Assembly (NCBI GenBank): GCA_946406145.1
Contig: CAMJJL010000016.1
Span: 1-41,307 of the forward strand
Direction of reading: 5' to 3'
Source of the DNA: an uncultured Clostridia bacterium
GTDB lineage: Bacteria; Bacillota; Clostridia; Oscillospirales; Acutalibacteraceae
DNA: 41,307 nt
Part shown: positions 26,595 through 34,830 of the stretch, one piece after another
Position numbering within the stretch: position 1 is the stretch's first letter
How the letters are laid out: each line of letters starts with the position of its first letter
Made by a program: the position numbers and the translations under genes
The notes under the pieces: model-generated
Told to the model about the DNA's origin: nothing
Seen by the model: the letters and a program-made list of their open reading frames with translations, nothing else
The model's database searches: none

Positions 26595-27271
26595 ACCACT
26601 TCTTTCTTATGGATTGCGCTTTTGCGCGAGAGCTTTTTCATGCCAAGCGACAGCAGATACGCCGCGAATCCCCAAGCGAGGAGCATGACGAGATTCTCGA
26701 GGATCACGAGCCACCACGCCTTTTCATAGTCGAGGAAAGCAAAGGGATTTTTGAACAGCATATAACTCAGCATATCCGACTTGAAGAACAGGTAGAATCC
26801 ACAGACGGAGATGCCTGTCATCACGACGCCGAGGACGATCCTCACAGCTCTGTTTTTCAGCTTTGAAACTATGATGCCAAAGTGCAGCCCGAGGTGTAAC
26901 CCCATCAGTACGAACGACCAGTGCGACATCGCCAGATGTCCCTGTCGGACGATGGATGACGGCAGGATCCCGTTCATAAACGGCGTCGCGAACCGGCTCA
27001 TCATCATGCCCGACAATGCGGTACACACAAAGGACAGCAACAGCAGGCAGTTGACGGTCAGCTGAAATATCCTAAGTGGGTTGTATTTGCCCTTGAAGAT
27101 AGCCGCATAGAATTTGCGGTTCAATATCTGATGCACGATCGTCAGAGCAAACATCGCGATACCCAGCCACTCATGCGCGAGCTGTTCCGTCACTTGGAAC
27201 GCCATCAAAAGCAGCAGCGTAACTGTCAATGCAAAATCAACGACGCGTTTGACGATAGTATTCGACTTCAT
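26591..27271 (-). CDS. DUF4405-type cytochrome-b-like membrane protein
   Basis: The protein has 226 residues with about five or six membrane helices. Histidines lie inside or next to helices: AHEWLG and IVHQIL near the N-terminus, and HLAMSHWSFVLMGLHLGLH in the middle. This pattern resembles the DUF4405 and cytochrome b561-like families, where paired histidines hold heme. It may carry electrons across the membrane. Its neighbours, a secreted flavodoxin fusion 63 bases upstream and an aldo/keto reductase further upstream, make a redox role likely. Its stop overlaps the esterase start. The heme-binding role is inferred from the histidine spacing. Confidence 0.75.
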   Translation of the reverse strand: MKSNTIVKRVVDFALTVTLLLLMAFQVTEQLAHEWLGIAMFALTIVHQILNRKFYAAIFKGKYNPLRIFQLTVNCLLLLSFVCTALSGMMMSRFATPFMNGILPSSIVRQGHLAMSHWSFVLMGLHLGLHFGIIVSKLKNRAVRIVLGVVMTGISVCGFYLFFKSDMLSYMLFKNPFAFLDYEKAWWLVILENLVMLLAWGFAAYLLSLGMKKLSRKSAIHKKEVV

Positions 27272-27334
27272 TCACTCCACACCTTTCATATCAAATAGCG
27301 CTTAAGCTCCGCGCGATCACACAAAGCTTTCTCC

Positions 27335-28138
27335 TTAGTAACCCATTTCCTTCATCCATGCTTCTATGGTCGCCTGAGAGGTTCCGGCCGCGAAGCGCCT
27401 GCCGTCTTTCCAAGTAGAATCGGGTGCGAGTGAATGTAGGTTGGATGCGCTTGTACCGAGCGGACTGGAAGCGGAAGTGCAAAACGGGATGATGGTTTTA
27501 CCCGAGAAATCATAGCTTTCGAGGAAGGTACAGATGATCTTGGGAGCCTGTCCGTGCCAGATCGGATAGGCGATCACAATCGTGCTGTACTGCTCCATAT
27601 TCCCGACCTCATTTGCGATCGCGGGACGGGCAGTCGGGTCGCTCTGTTCCCGATCGGCTCGACAGTTGGTATAATAGGCGATATCCGCGTCTGTATACGG
27701 AACAGCGGCTTCGATCTCAAAGAAATCAGCGTCCAGATATGCCGCCGCATACTGCGCTAAGGGCTTGGTATTGCCCGTGCGGGAGAAGACAACAACAAGC
27801 GTATCATTGGCGTCGTTATCCTGTTCCATCGGCTCGCCGATCGGATAGCCGGCCGTCATCCCGACAAGCCATCTTTGGATCAGGGTCGCGTCGGTGATAT
27901 CGACGCCGTCACCGAAAATATCGGCAACTTTCAGTTGTGCATCGGACAGTGTGAGCGAGCCCACCAAATGCCGCTGGATCACAGTCACGTCGATGACGGT
28001 GACTTCTCCGTCGCCGTCCGCGTCGCCGCAAAGCGGAGCTTCAGCTCCGAATACAGACGGCATTGTGAACAGCGATACGATCATCATAACCGAAAGTATG
28101 ACAGCAAACAGTTTCAAGCTTTTAGAACGGTTCAGCAT
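27335..28138 (-). CDS. Secreted type I dockerin-flavodoxin fusion
   Basis: The protein has 267 residues and starts after GGAGGAAAAAT. A Sec signal peptide ends near residue 31 (SVFGAEA). A type I dockerin (about 36-100) follows directly, with repeats DADGDGEVTVIDVTVIQRHL and ADIFGDGVDITDATLIQRWL. Residues of about 113-267 are flavodoxin-like: VVVFSRTGNTK is the FMN phosphate loop, followed by YPIWHGQAPK and PFCTSASSPLG. The flavodoxin part resembles the flavodoxin_4 group, often found beside aldo/keto reductases, and one lies 55 bases upstream here. Flavodoxins are normally cytoplasmic; a dockerin-bearing, exported one is unusual. It may shuttle electrons between the DUF4405 protein and extracellular substrates, which is inference. 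Confidence 0.85.
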   Translation of the reverse strand: MLNRSKSLKLFAVILSVMMIVSLFTMPSVFGAEAPLCGDADGDGEVTVIDVTVIQRHLVGSLTLSDAQLKVADIFGDGVDITDATLIQRWLVGMTAGYPIGEPMEQDNDANDTLVVVFSRTGNTKPLAQYAAAYLDADFFEIEAAVPYTDADIAYYTNCRADREQSDPTARPAIANEVGNMEQYSTIVIAYPIWHGQAPKIICTFLESYDFSGKTIIPFCTSASSPLGTSASNLHSLAPDSTWKDGRRFAAGTSQATIEAWMKEMGY

Positions 28139-28193
28139 ATTTTTCCTCCAGATAAACTTGGTTATTCATTAACTGAGTCAGACTGATCTCGTA

Positions 28194-29129
28194 TTATTTC
28201 ATTTCCTTTTCCCAGAAACGGATGACGTTGATATTCAGGCTGTCGGCGACCTTTTCCAGCAAATGGACTTCCTCTGCAGTAAGAGTAATATTTGCCGCCT
28301 TGACGGCGTCCTCTACGTGCTTTTCCTTCGTCACGCCGATGATCGGGAGGGTGTCCTTTGCGATCGCCCACGCCACAGGGATCTGCGCGGTTTCAACACC
28401 GTATTTTTCGGCGAGCTTATTGAGCTCTCCGTTAAGAAGCTCGAGCTTATCGAGAACGGGATTATAGGTTTCTGCTCTCGCCGAGCCTGCAGGCATCGGG
28501 TGTTTCGTATCGTATTTTCCCGACAGTGCGCCCTGCTCGAGCACCATATAGGAGAAAAATATAATGTCGTTTTCCTTACAATAATCAAGGATGCCCGAAT
28601 CCTCGGAGGAACGGTTGATCAGGCTGTAATGATTCTGTACCGCGCCGAGCTTTAAGCCATGCGCTTTTAATATCTCATTCGCCTCTTTGATCTCGGCAAG
28701 ATTGTGGTTGGAAACGCCGAGGATCGGAACATCTTCCCTACCTTCAAAGTATTTTGCCATTTCCTGCGTCCATTTCGGTGCGTCCCAGACGTTATGGATC
28801 CAGTAAATATCAAAGTGAGTGAGCTTCATCAGTTCGAGCTGCATCTCAATCATATCCTTGAAGGCGGTCGGGCTTGCCGGATCCGCGCACTGCGGTGTAA
28901 ATTTGTCGGATACCAGACATGAGCCATCCTCACAGTCAGCTACAAAATCCGCGAGTACCTTCTCACTGGTTCCCATGCCGTAAGCGTAGGCGGTATCCCA
29001 CAGGTTCAAGCCGTTCTTCATAGCCGTGTCAAAAATCGGTCTGAGCGTATCGGCGGTAAGACTGCCGCCGAAGGTGCCGTCGTTGCCCCATGCCCATGCG
29101 CCGAGGGCGATTTTCGGTAAGTTTTTCAT
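28194..29129 (-). CDS. Aldo/keto reductase
   Basis: The protein has 311 residues, a normal length for the family. The catalytic tetrad is visible: D45 and Y50 (NLWDTAYAYG), K76 (LVSDKF) and H112 (YWIHN). The NADPH-binding end has PIIGVTKEKHVEDAV. The enzyme reduces aldehydes or ketones, or the reverse, in the cytoplasm; the substrate is not predictable. It is the first gene of a probable four-gene operon with dockerin-flavodoxin, DUF4405 protein and esterase. Its promoter carries two dyad sites, so it is probably repressed by a regulator that is not encoded next to it. The start follows AAAGGAGTAATGTAAAG. Confidence 0.92.
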   Translation of the reverse strand: MKNLPKIALGAWAWGNDGTFGGSLTADTLRPIFDTAMKNGLNLWDTAYAYGMGTSEKVLADFVADCEDGSCLVSDKFTPQCADPASPTAFKDMIEMQLELMKLTHFDIYWIHNVWDAPKWTQEMAKYFEGREDVPILGVSNHNLAEIKEANEILKAHGLKLGAVQNHYSLINRSSEDSGILDYCKENDIIFFSYMVLEQGALSGKYDTKHPMPAGSARAETYNPVLDKLELLNGELNKLAEKYGVETAQIPVAWAIAKDTLPIIGVTKEKHVEDAVKAANITLTAEEVHLLEKVADSLNINVIRFWEKEMK

Positions 29130-29200
29130 CTTTACATTACTCCTTTATCATATTTTCGTCAAAAGATTGTATGCCTCTTGAACAGTAGTCAGTCCGTGTT

Positions 29201-29215
29201 CTGACACAGTGTCAG
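29201..29215. promoter_or_regulatory. Operator dyad 1 (downstream of the -10)
   Basis: CTGACACAGTGTCAG is a perfect 15-base dyad just downstream of the minus-strand -10 box. A nearly identical dyad lies 36 bases away at 29237. The TGACA/TGTCA form is typical of TetR-family operators. Confidence 0.65.
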
Positions 29216-29222
29216 CATCTAT

Positions 29223-29251
29223 ACTATACCCCTATTCTGACACGTTGTCAA
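29223..29251 (-). promoter_or_regulatory. Sigma-A promoter of the aldo/keto reductase operon
   Basis: TTGACA (29246-29251) and TATAGT (29223-29228) are spaced by 17 bases on the minus strand. Confidence 0.8.
29237..29251. promoter_or_regulatory. Operator dyad 2 (over the -35)
   Basis: CTGACACGTTGTCAA covers the -35 box of the aldo/keto reductase promoter and matches dyad 1 in all but a few bases. A protein bound to both sites would block RNA polymerase. Confidence 0.6.
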
Positions 29252-29319
29252 TATGTTTTTTCAATCTTTGCCCTAAAATTTTCATTAGTTTTGATTCTGT
29301 TTCGTTGATCGTTCACTTA

Positions 29320-29348
29320 TTGACAGTAAAATCAATGATTGCTATAAT
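29320..29348 (+). promoter_or_regulatory. Consensus sigma-A promoter of the DUF2238-like gene
   Basis: TTGACA and TATAAT, both perfect matches to consensus, are spaced by 17 bases, 30 bases before the start codon. Confidence 0.9.
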
Positions 29349-29378
29349 ACATGTAAATGCAAATAAGGAGAGCTTGTC

Positions 29379-30275
29379 ATGGGACTTATCAACAGCTACC
29401 AACGAAGTCTGGTAGAACGAACCAAAGAAAACAAGACCGCGTTCATTATCTATACCGTGCTCCGCATCCTGATTGTCGTGGTCATGGTCAGAGCGATCAT
29501 CATCGGCAACTATGAGGGTGTGTTCACCTGCGTTTTGACACTGCTCTTGCTGCTCATCCCGTCGTTTTTGAAGGGTGCGCTGCGGATCAGTATTCCGCCG
29601 CTGTTTGAATCGATCATCTATCTGTTCATCTTTTCGGCAAACATTTTGGGCGAGCTGGCGCATTTTTACTCGCATATCCCGATCTGGGACACCATGCTGC
29701 ATACGCTCAACGGCTTTCTCTTTGCGGCGGTCGGCTTCTCCACGGTCGATCTGCTCAACCGCAACAGCAAGAAGATCAAGCTGTCCCCTCTGTACATAAC
29801 GCTCGTCGCGTTCTGCGTGTCTATGACCATCGGCGTATTATGGGAATTCTTTGAGTGCGGTATGGATCTGTTTTTCGGCAAGGACATGCAGAAGGACTTT
29901 ATCATTGACACCATCCGCTCCTGCAAGCTCGATCCCACCGGCAACCAGAAGATCGTAGAGGTGAAGGATATCGTCAACACGACCATCACGACCCGATCGG
30001 GCGAGGTGACCACGGTGGAGGGCGGTTATCTGGATATCGGTCTTTTGGACACGATGAAGGATATGTTCGTCAACTTCATCGGCGCCGTTGTGTTCTGTAT
30101 CTTCGGGTTCATCTATGAGACGGTCGGCTCCAAGAACAAGACAGCGGCAATGGTTGTTGAGGGCTTGAAGATCCGGCCTGCCACCGAGAAAGAGGTGCAC
30201 CAGATGAACGACAATAAGCAGGTCGCAATCGAAGAAGTAAAGCAAAAATTCAAAAAGAAGAAAAAGAAAAAGTGA
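29379..30275 (+). CDS. DUF2238-like (YjdF-type) multi-pass membrane protein
   Basis: The protein has 298 residues and starts after AAGGAGAGCTTGTC. About six membrane helices are visible. The segment GELAHFYSHIPIWDTMLHTLNGF, here split by reading, has the acidic residues and histidines that typify the DUF2238/YjdF family; a further acidic cluster, GVLWEFFECGMDLFF, follows. The C-terminal end is an unusual run of lysines (KKKKKKK). Between the last helices lies a soluble segment with a VTTVEGGYLDIGLLDTMKD motif. The molecular function of the family is not established. It is transcribed alone between a consensus promoter and a terminator. Confidence 0.7.
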   Translation: MGLINSYQRSLVERTKENKTAFIIYTVLRILIVVVMVRAIIIGNYEGVFTCVLTLLLLLIPSFLKGALRISIPPLFESIIYLFIFSANILGELAHFYSHIPIWDTMLHTLNGFLFAAVGFSTVDLLNRNSKKIKLSPLYITLVAFCVSMTIGVLWEFFECGMDLFFGKDMQKDFIIDTIRSCKLDPTGNQKIVEVKDIVNTTITTRSGEVTTVEGGYLDIGLLDTMKDMFVNFIGAVVFCIFGFIYETVGSKNKTAAMVVEGLKIRPATEKEVHQMNDNKQVAIEEVKQKFKKKKKKK

Positions 30276-30280
30276 TAAAA

Positions 30281-30307
30281 AATCGGACGCCGTCATGACG
30301 TCCGATT
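30281..30307. terminator. Bidirectional terminator
   Basis: AATCGGACG and CGTCCGATT form a 9-pair stem with a self-complementary GTCATGAC region in between. It separates the converging genes ending at 30275 and 30350. Confidence 0.75.
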
Positions 30308-30349
30308 CATTTTATTCCGCACTAACTCATCGGGGCAAAAGGATACGAA

Positions 30350-30802
30350 TCACTCTTTCGATTCCCTGCTGATGAAGTAGCCGCCGATCTGATTCTCAGT
30401 GATCAAAACGGATTCCTGATTAAATAACGCGCACAGATCCTGCGCGATCTGCTTCACCGTTTCCCTCTCGACGCCGATCATCTGTAATACAAAGGAATTC
30501 TCCTCCGTATAGGTTCCGTCCTCGTGATAATAGCCGCCCTCTTCGGTATTGACAGAAAAGGGAACATGGTAGCTTTGACACACCTGCTTCAATATGCCCT
30601 TATATTGTTCCGTTTCGAACAGCTGTTTCTTGGTGACCGCGTCATTGAGTCCGATATAGATCCGTGTTTCTGTCAACCGAACAGTGCCGTCCGTTTCCCC
30701 AAAAAGGCCGGACAACGGATCAAGCGCGTTTTTGAGGGAACGTTCCCATTCCTCTTTCATCATATGATATAAAAACGACTGCGGATTCTCTTCTCTGTTC
30801 AT
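30350..30802 (-). CDS. Small cytoplasmic protein of unknown function
   Basis: The protein has 150 residues, with no signal peptide or membrane helix. It is acidic and contains TRIYIGLNDAVTKKQLF, an EEGGYYHEDGTYTEENSFVL segment and a C-terminal ENQIGGYFI. The pattern (beta strand, helix, beta hairpin, helix) suggests a ferredoxin-like small fold, faintly like DUF3574 proteins. I do not recognise the family with confidence. It has its own consensus promoter, divergent from the TMEM175-like gene, and ends at a bidirectional terminator. Confidence 0.75.
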   Translation of the reverse strand: MNREENPQSFLYHMMKEEWERSLKNALDPLSGLFGETDGTVRLTETRIYIGLNDAVTKKQLFETEQYKGILKQVCQSYHVPFSVNTEEGGYYHEDGTYTEENSFVLQMIGVERETVKQIAQDLCALFNQESVLITENQIGGYFISRESKE

Positions 30803-30845
30803 GATTCAAACCTCTCTTTCACGGCATGGGATCGATTTCAAATTC

Positions 30846-30874
30846 AGTATAAGCCATCTCACAGGTGTTGTCAA
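30846..30874 (-). promoter_or_regulatory. Sigma-A promoter of the 150-residue protein gene
   Basis: TTGACA (30869-30874) and TATACT (30846-30851) are spaced by 17 bases on the minus strand, 44 bases before the start. Confidence 0.85.
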
Positions 30875-30897
30875 CCAAAGTGATAGGATGATTTTTA

Positions 30898-30926
30898 TGG
30901 ACAAGCCGCCGATTTTTTGCTATGAT
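30898..30926 (+). promoter_or_regulatory. Sigma-A promoter of the TMEM175-like gene
   Basis: TGGACA and TATGAT are spaced by 17 bases, back to back with the minus-strand promoter. The -10 box covers an in-frame ATG at 30922, which therefore cannot be the start. Confidence 0.75.
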
Positions 30927-30957
30927 GATACCGGAACATTTCAAGGAAGGGCTGCAT

Positions 30958-31527
30958 ATGAGAAAAGACCGATTCGTCGCGTTCTTTGACGCGATCATGG
31001 CGATCATCATGACCATCGCCGTACTGCAATTCGCCGTGCCCGAGGGCGCGAAATGGAGCGATCTGAGCGACTTGGGATTTCAGGTCATGGTCTATGCGAT
31101 GTCGTTCTTCTGGCTGGGTATGTTGTGGATCAACATCCATAACATGTGGCATGATGTGGAATACATCACCCGAGGCGTGCTCGTCATCAACATCATCATG
31201 CTGTTCTTCACATCCATGATTCCCTTCTTTGTCATCTACATCGGACGGTATTTCAACGAACCTGTCCCACAGCTGCTCTACGGCATCGATGTGATTTGCG
31301 TGAGTATCTGCAATCACCTGAGTCTGGAACTGCTCAGCAGACAGAATCCACAGCTCGAAGCATCCGTCACGTCGCTGCGACGCACCGGTGCGATCGATCT
31401 TTTCATCAAGATCCTGGGTATCGTTATCGGCATGACGGTCTATCCCCCCGCCGTCGCAATCTCTGTCTTCATCGCAGGTATCATGCTGTTGATCAACTTC
31501 ATGCTGATGCGAAAAAGAAATCAATAA
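30958..31527 (+). CDS. TMEM175-family (DUF1211) potassium-channel-like membrane protein
   Basis: The protein has 189 residues from the ATG at 30958, after AAGGAAGGGCTGCAT. About six membrane helices are present. Helix 1 begins with the family signature RFVAFFDAIMAIIMTIAVLQ, where bacterial TMEM175 proteins have (R)xxxFxDxxxAIxxT. The next helix has WLGMLWINIHNMWH. Bacterial TMEM175 proteins form tetrameric potassium-selective channels in the plasma membrane. An upstream in-frame ATG at 30922 is rejected because it lies in the -10 box. The gene stands alone. Confidence 0.88.
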   Translation: MRKDRFVAFFDAIMAIIMTIAVLQFAVPEGAKWSDLSDLGFQVMVYAMSFFWLGMLWINIHNMWHDVEYITRGVLVINIIMLFFTSMIPFFVIYIGRYFNEPVPQLLYGIDVICVSICNHLSLELLSRQNPQLEASVTSLRRTGAIDLFIKILGIVIGMTVYPPAVAISVFIAGIMLLINFMLMRKRNQ

Positions 31528-31556
31528 CAGTCATACTGATTTTCAATAAAAACTCG

Positions 31557-31588
31557 ACAGCCGTATCGAAATGATCCGATACGGCTGT
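31557..31588. terminator. Bidirectional terminator
   Basis: ACAGCCGTATCG and CGATACGGCTGT form a perfect 12-pair stem with an 8-base loop and flanking A/T runs, between two converging genes. Confidence 0.85.
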
Positions 31589-31593
31589 TGCTT

Positions 31594-32160
31594 TTATTCA
31601 TGGAAATGGTAGTCTTTGTGATAGCCTGCCCGTGTTCTCACCCATTTTTCGGTGATAATGGGCTTTGCGTAGCCCCATTTTTCGAGCACGGTATAACTCA
31701 GGTGGTGAAAGCCGTTCTTTTTCATCACATTGGCGGAGGCGTGATTCTGTGCCATTGTGCTGGCGGTGATGATCCGTACATCCGTTTCCTCCAGCAGATA
31801 CTTCGCCATCAAGCCGAGTACCTCGGTAGAGATCCCTTTGCCCCACCATCGGCGCAGCAGACGATTGCCGACGCTCACCTTGTGCAATGCAGGACGATAC
31901 CCGTAGATCTCCGCCAAGCCGCACCATTCGCCGTCAACATACACGCCGAGGATCAGGGCGCTCTCGATACATTCGTCATACAGATGACGGATCACATACT
32001 CGGCGTCATGCTGCTTTTCATACAAAAAGGTCGGCAGATACCGATAGACCTCTTCATCCTCTGTCAGCTCGCGCAGACCGTCCGTGTCATCGAGCGTCAT
32101 CGGAGCCAGTGTGACACGCTCACCCTTTATGGTGGGAATCTCGGAAAACAGCTTTTTCAT
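31594..32160 (-). CDS. GNAT-family N-acetyltransferase (RimJ/RimL-like)
   Basis: The protein has 188 residues, usual for Acetyltransf_3 proteins. The N-terminal ERVTLAPMTLDDTDGLREL is the typical strand-helix start. The acetyl-CoA pyrophosphate loop is LLRRWWGKGISTEVL, followed by NHASANVMKKNGFHHL. It transfers an acetyl group from acetyl-CoA to an amine, perhaps a ribosomal protein N-terminus or a small molecule; the target is not predictable. The start follows AGAGGATGATTTTTC. It is separated from the ABC1 gene by a hairpin. Confidence 0.88.
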   Translation of the reverse strand: MKKLFSEIPTIKGERVTLAPMTLDDTDGLRELTEDEEVYRYLPTFLYEKQHDAEYVIRHLYDECIESALILGVYVDGEWCGLAEIYGYRPALHKVSVGNRLLRRWWGKGISTEVLGLMAKYLLEETDVRIITASTMAQNHASANVMKKNGFHHLSYTVLEKWGYAKPIITEKWVRTRAGYHKDYHFHE

Positions 32161-32204
32161 GAAAAATCATCCTCTTTTGATAGTATGTCAATGAGAAACT
32201 ACCG

Positions 32205-32234
32205 AGGGGCTATCGGTTTGACGCGACAGCCCCT
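32205..32234 (-). terminator. Terminator-like hairpin after the ABC1 kinase gene
   Basis: AGGGGCT and AGCCCCT pair, extended by TCG/CGA after one mismatch, 12 bases downstream of the ABC1 gene stop. The uridine run is weak (GGTAGTTTCT). Confidence 0.5.
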
Positions 32235-32245
32235 ATCAGGTTGCT

Positions 32246-34105
32246 TTATTTCTTCTTTTTAGACAGCTTACTGATGCTGTAGATCGCCAGCGCGATTGCG
32301 AACACAATGCCGGCGACCGCGAGCAGCGGCATTCCGGTCGATGTTTTCGGCTCTATATCTACACTTGCAAGCAGGCAGGAACCGATAAACAGAACGCAGG
32401 CGATCAGGGAAAGCACCACGTACTTGACATAGACGCCGATCCGATCCAAAGGCTCCTCATAGCCGGTGATCTCCATGTTGATCTTCGTCTTGCCGCGGGA
32501 AAGCGCCTGCATGGTATCGGCGAGATATCCTGGGAGCTTGCCGATCTTTTTGCCGGTGCTGAGGATATCCTTTCCGACGTTCAGGAGCACTTCCTTGATG
32601 TCGAACTGCTCCTTATTGCGTTCGACCAGCTTGTCGGACAGCAGCTTGAACAGATCGAGCTCCGGACAGAGCTGTTCAAGAACGCCTTCGATGGCGATCA
32701 GCGATCTGCCGAGCATCGTGAACTGACCGGGCAGAGTGATGTGATGCGCCGAGGCAAGCTCGGTGATCTCATCCACAAGAACGGACATGTCGATGTCGCT
32801 GATACCCTTGGAGCCGGAATACTTGTCAAGGAACATCTGCGCGTCCTCTACCAGCTTATCGCGGTTGGTCTTTGCGGAGGTCGCGCCCAGAGAGGTGATG
32901 CCGTTGACCAATCCGTCCGCGTCGCCGGAGAGCAGCGACAGGATCAGATCCTGGATTGTGTTGATATCCTTGTCACTGACGTGACCGATCATGCCAAAGT
33001 CGATCCAATAAGGCTTGCCGCCGGAGAGCATGATATTGCCCTGATGGGGATCGGCGTGGAAATAGCCGACGTCAAGGATCTGGTGAACATAGTTCTCCGC
33101 GACAGCCTGACCGATCTTGAGCGGATCATAGCCGTCCGCAAGGATCCTGTCCTTATGGGATACGGTATAACCGTCGACAAAGGACATGGTGAAAATGCGC
33201 TCTGTCGTCAGCTCGTCATAGACGGTAGGACAGGATATCTTGTTTTCATCTTCAATACAATTCTCTTTAAAGAACTGGGTGTTCTTTGCCTCGATACGGA
33301 AGTCGAGCTCTTCGTCTGTAACCTTTTCGAGCTCTTCAATAACCGAGACCAGATCGATCATCTGATCATCATCGGTATCGGTGACAACGTTGACAAGACT
33401 CGCGAGCTTCTTGAGGATCTTATAGTCCTCGCGCATCATATCCGCGATCAGGGGACGCTGCACCTTGGTGACGACGGGGGTGCCGTCCCTGAGCACGGCG
33501 TAGTGGACCTGACCCATAGAGGCGGAGCCGAGCGGTTCTTCACGGAACTCCTGATACAGGTCTTCGATCTTCTTGCCGGTTTCCTGTTCAATGACTGCCT
33601 TGGCGACCTCGGGATCGAGGGGCTTGACATTCTGTCTGAGCTTTTCGAGCTCCGCGCAGTATGCCTCGGGGAGCAGATCGACACGGCTGGACATGATCTG
33701 TCCGATCTTGACGTAGGTCGGACCGAGATCCTCGAGCGTCGAGCGCAGCTCCTCGGGAGTGAAGCCGTTGGCATAATAGTTGTGCGCCGCAAAGATACTG
33801 AGCATCTCGGCGCCGCGCGTTTTCTCCTGCTTGCGGTAATCCTTGATCTCGTTTTTGAGCAGTTCCTTCAGCCGGGCGCTCATTTCCTTGGGTTCGCCCT
33901 TATTCTCTGCTTTGATCTTGTCGATCTCTTTTTTGAGATTCTCTTTATCGACCTTTTTCTTCTTTTGATTGTTCTTCTTAGCCTCGACCTTCTTTTCAGG
34001 CTCAGCCTTCTTTTCGGGCTCAGCCTTCTGCTCCGTCTCGACCCTCTGTTCAGCAGCGATATTCTTTTCGTTATCGATATTCTTATCGTTATTATTCGTC
34101 GTCAT
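32246..34105 (-). CDS. ABC1/UbiB/AarF-type kinase-like membrane protein
   Basis: The protein has 619 residues from the ATG at 34105, which has GGGAGG eight bases upstream; a TTG two codons earlier is less likely. Residues 1-90 are low-complexity Lys/Glu/Asn. The ABC1 domain has YVKIGQIMSSR (KxGQ motif, about 132), the Ala-rich nucleotide loop LGSASMGQVH, VTKVQRP, HADPHQGNIM (H350) and WIDFGMIG (D368). Two membrane helices near the C-terminus are followed by KKKK. Relatives are atypical kinases/ATPases tied to isoprenoid or quinone lipids. The gene overlaps the HdeD-like gene upstream by 14 bases, so the two are co-translated. No ubiquinone genes are nearby, so the lipid partner is unknown. 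Confidence 0.92.
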   Translation of the reverse strand: MTTNNNDKNIDNEKNIAAEQRVETEQKAEPEKKAEPEKKVEAKKNNQKKKKVDKENLKKEIDKIKAENKGEPKEMSARLKELLKNEIKDYRKQEKTRGAEMLSIFAAHNYYANGFTPEELRSTLEDLGPTYVKIGQIMSSRVDLLPEAYCAELEKLRQNVKPLDPEVAKAVIEQETGKKIEDLYQEFREEPLGSASMGQVHYAVLRDGTPVVTKVQRPLIADMMREDYKILKKLASLVNVVTDTDDDQMIDLVSVIEELEKVTDEELDFRIEAKNTQFFKENCIEDENKISCPTVYDELTTERIFTMSFVDGYTVSHKDRILADGYDPLKIGQAVAENYVHQILDVGYFHADPHQGNIMLSGGKPYWIDFGMIGHVSDKDINTIQDLILSLLSGDADGLVNGITSLGATSAKTNRDKLVEDAQMFLDKYSGSKGISDIDMSVLVDEITELASAHHITLPGQFTMLGRSLIAIEGVLEQLCPELDLFKLLSDKLVERNKEQFDIKEVLLNVGKDILSTGKKIGKLPGYLADTMQALSRGKTKINMEITGYEEPLDRIGVYVKYVVLSLIACVLFIGSCLLASVDIEPKTSTGMPLLAVAGIVFAIALAIYSISKLSKKKK

Positions 34106-34667
34106 CGTCAAAACCTCCCTTCGGATCTCTCAGCGGCCAAGTCCAGATCAAACGAATTGCACTGACCAGCGCCGAGAAAAATACAGCGCATCCGATCGCC
34201 TTCATCAGCATGACGGGCGTATTCCACCAGTGGTTCGCGAACAGGATCACGCCTGCCGCCATGAGCATAACGGACAGGATCGTCAGCACCCACCAGCCCT
34301 TGCGCTTGGAGCGGCGCGCATAGGTAAACGAATGGATCATCGTGCGTCCGCCGTCCAAGATCAGCAAAAAGCCGAACAGCCAAGCCAGCACACGCATGAT
34401 GTCGCTTCTGAACACCAATACGCAGATACCGACGACGCCGAGCACCAATGCGCCGGAAAATTTCAGATATTCCATCAGCGATTTCTTACCCGAGAAGAAA
34501 TTCAACATCATCACGATAGCGAGAACGACCAAGGTGTAGCCGAACGCGAGCATCAACGACGGAATAAAGGACTCGGGGCAGACAAGAATGATGACGCCGA
34601 GCGCAACCAACAGAATCGACGACATGATCGAGTTCCGTTTGAGCTTGTCTAATGATTCAAAAAGCAT
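34092..34667 (-). CDS. HdeD-like (DUF308) membrane protein
   Basis: The protein has 191 residues and about six membrane helices arranged as pairs, with ALGVIILVCPESF and LVLGVVGICVLVF as the recurring helix pattern of DUF308/HdeD proteins. The C-terminus is acidic (GGFDDDDE). E. coli HdeD takes part in acid resistance; a general role in membrane stress is the most that can be said here. It begins after AGAGGAGGCACTT and overlaps the ABC1 kinase-like gene, with which it forms a two-gene operon. Confidence 0.85.
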   Translation of the reverse strand: MLFESLDKLKRNSIMSSILLVALGVIILVCPESFIPSLMLAFGYTLVVLAIVMMLNFFSGKKSLMEYLKFSGALVLGVVGICVLVFRSDIMRVLAWLFGFLLILDGGRTMIHSFTYARRSKRKGWWVLTILSVMLMAAGVILFANHWWNTPVMLMKAIGCAVFFSALVSAIRLIWTWPLRDPKGGFDDDDE

Positions 34668-34830
34668 AAGTGCCTCCTCTTGAAAATAGTTTCAGAATCA
34701 TAATTCTTATTTATTTTACCACACAAATAAATAAATGTCATTATTTATTTGTTTTTTCTTTCATTGTTCTTGTAGAAAATGGTTAATTGTGATAGAAGAT
34801 ATTCCGGATTACACAAAAGGAGCTGATCAC

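Noticed and set aside
30922-30957. Earlier ATG for the TMEM175-like gene
   Set aside because: This ATG is part of the -10 box TATGAT, so it cannot be in the transcript.
32741-34165. 474-codon plus-strand frame opposite the ABC1 gene
   Set aside because: It is antisense to a gene with clear kinase motifs. Its length follows from the codon use of the real gene.
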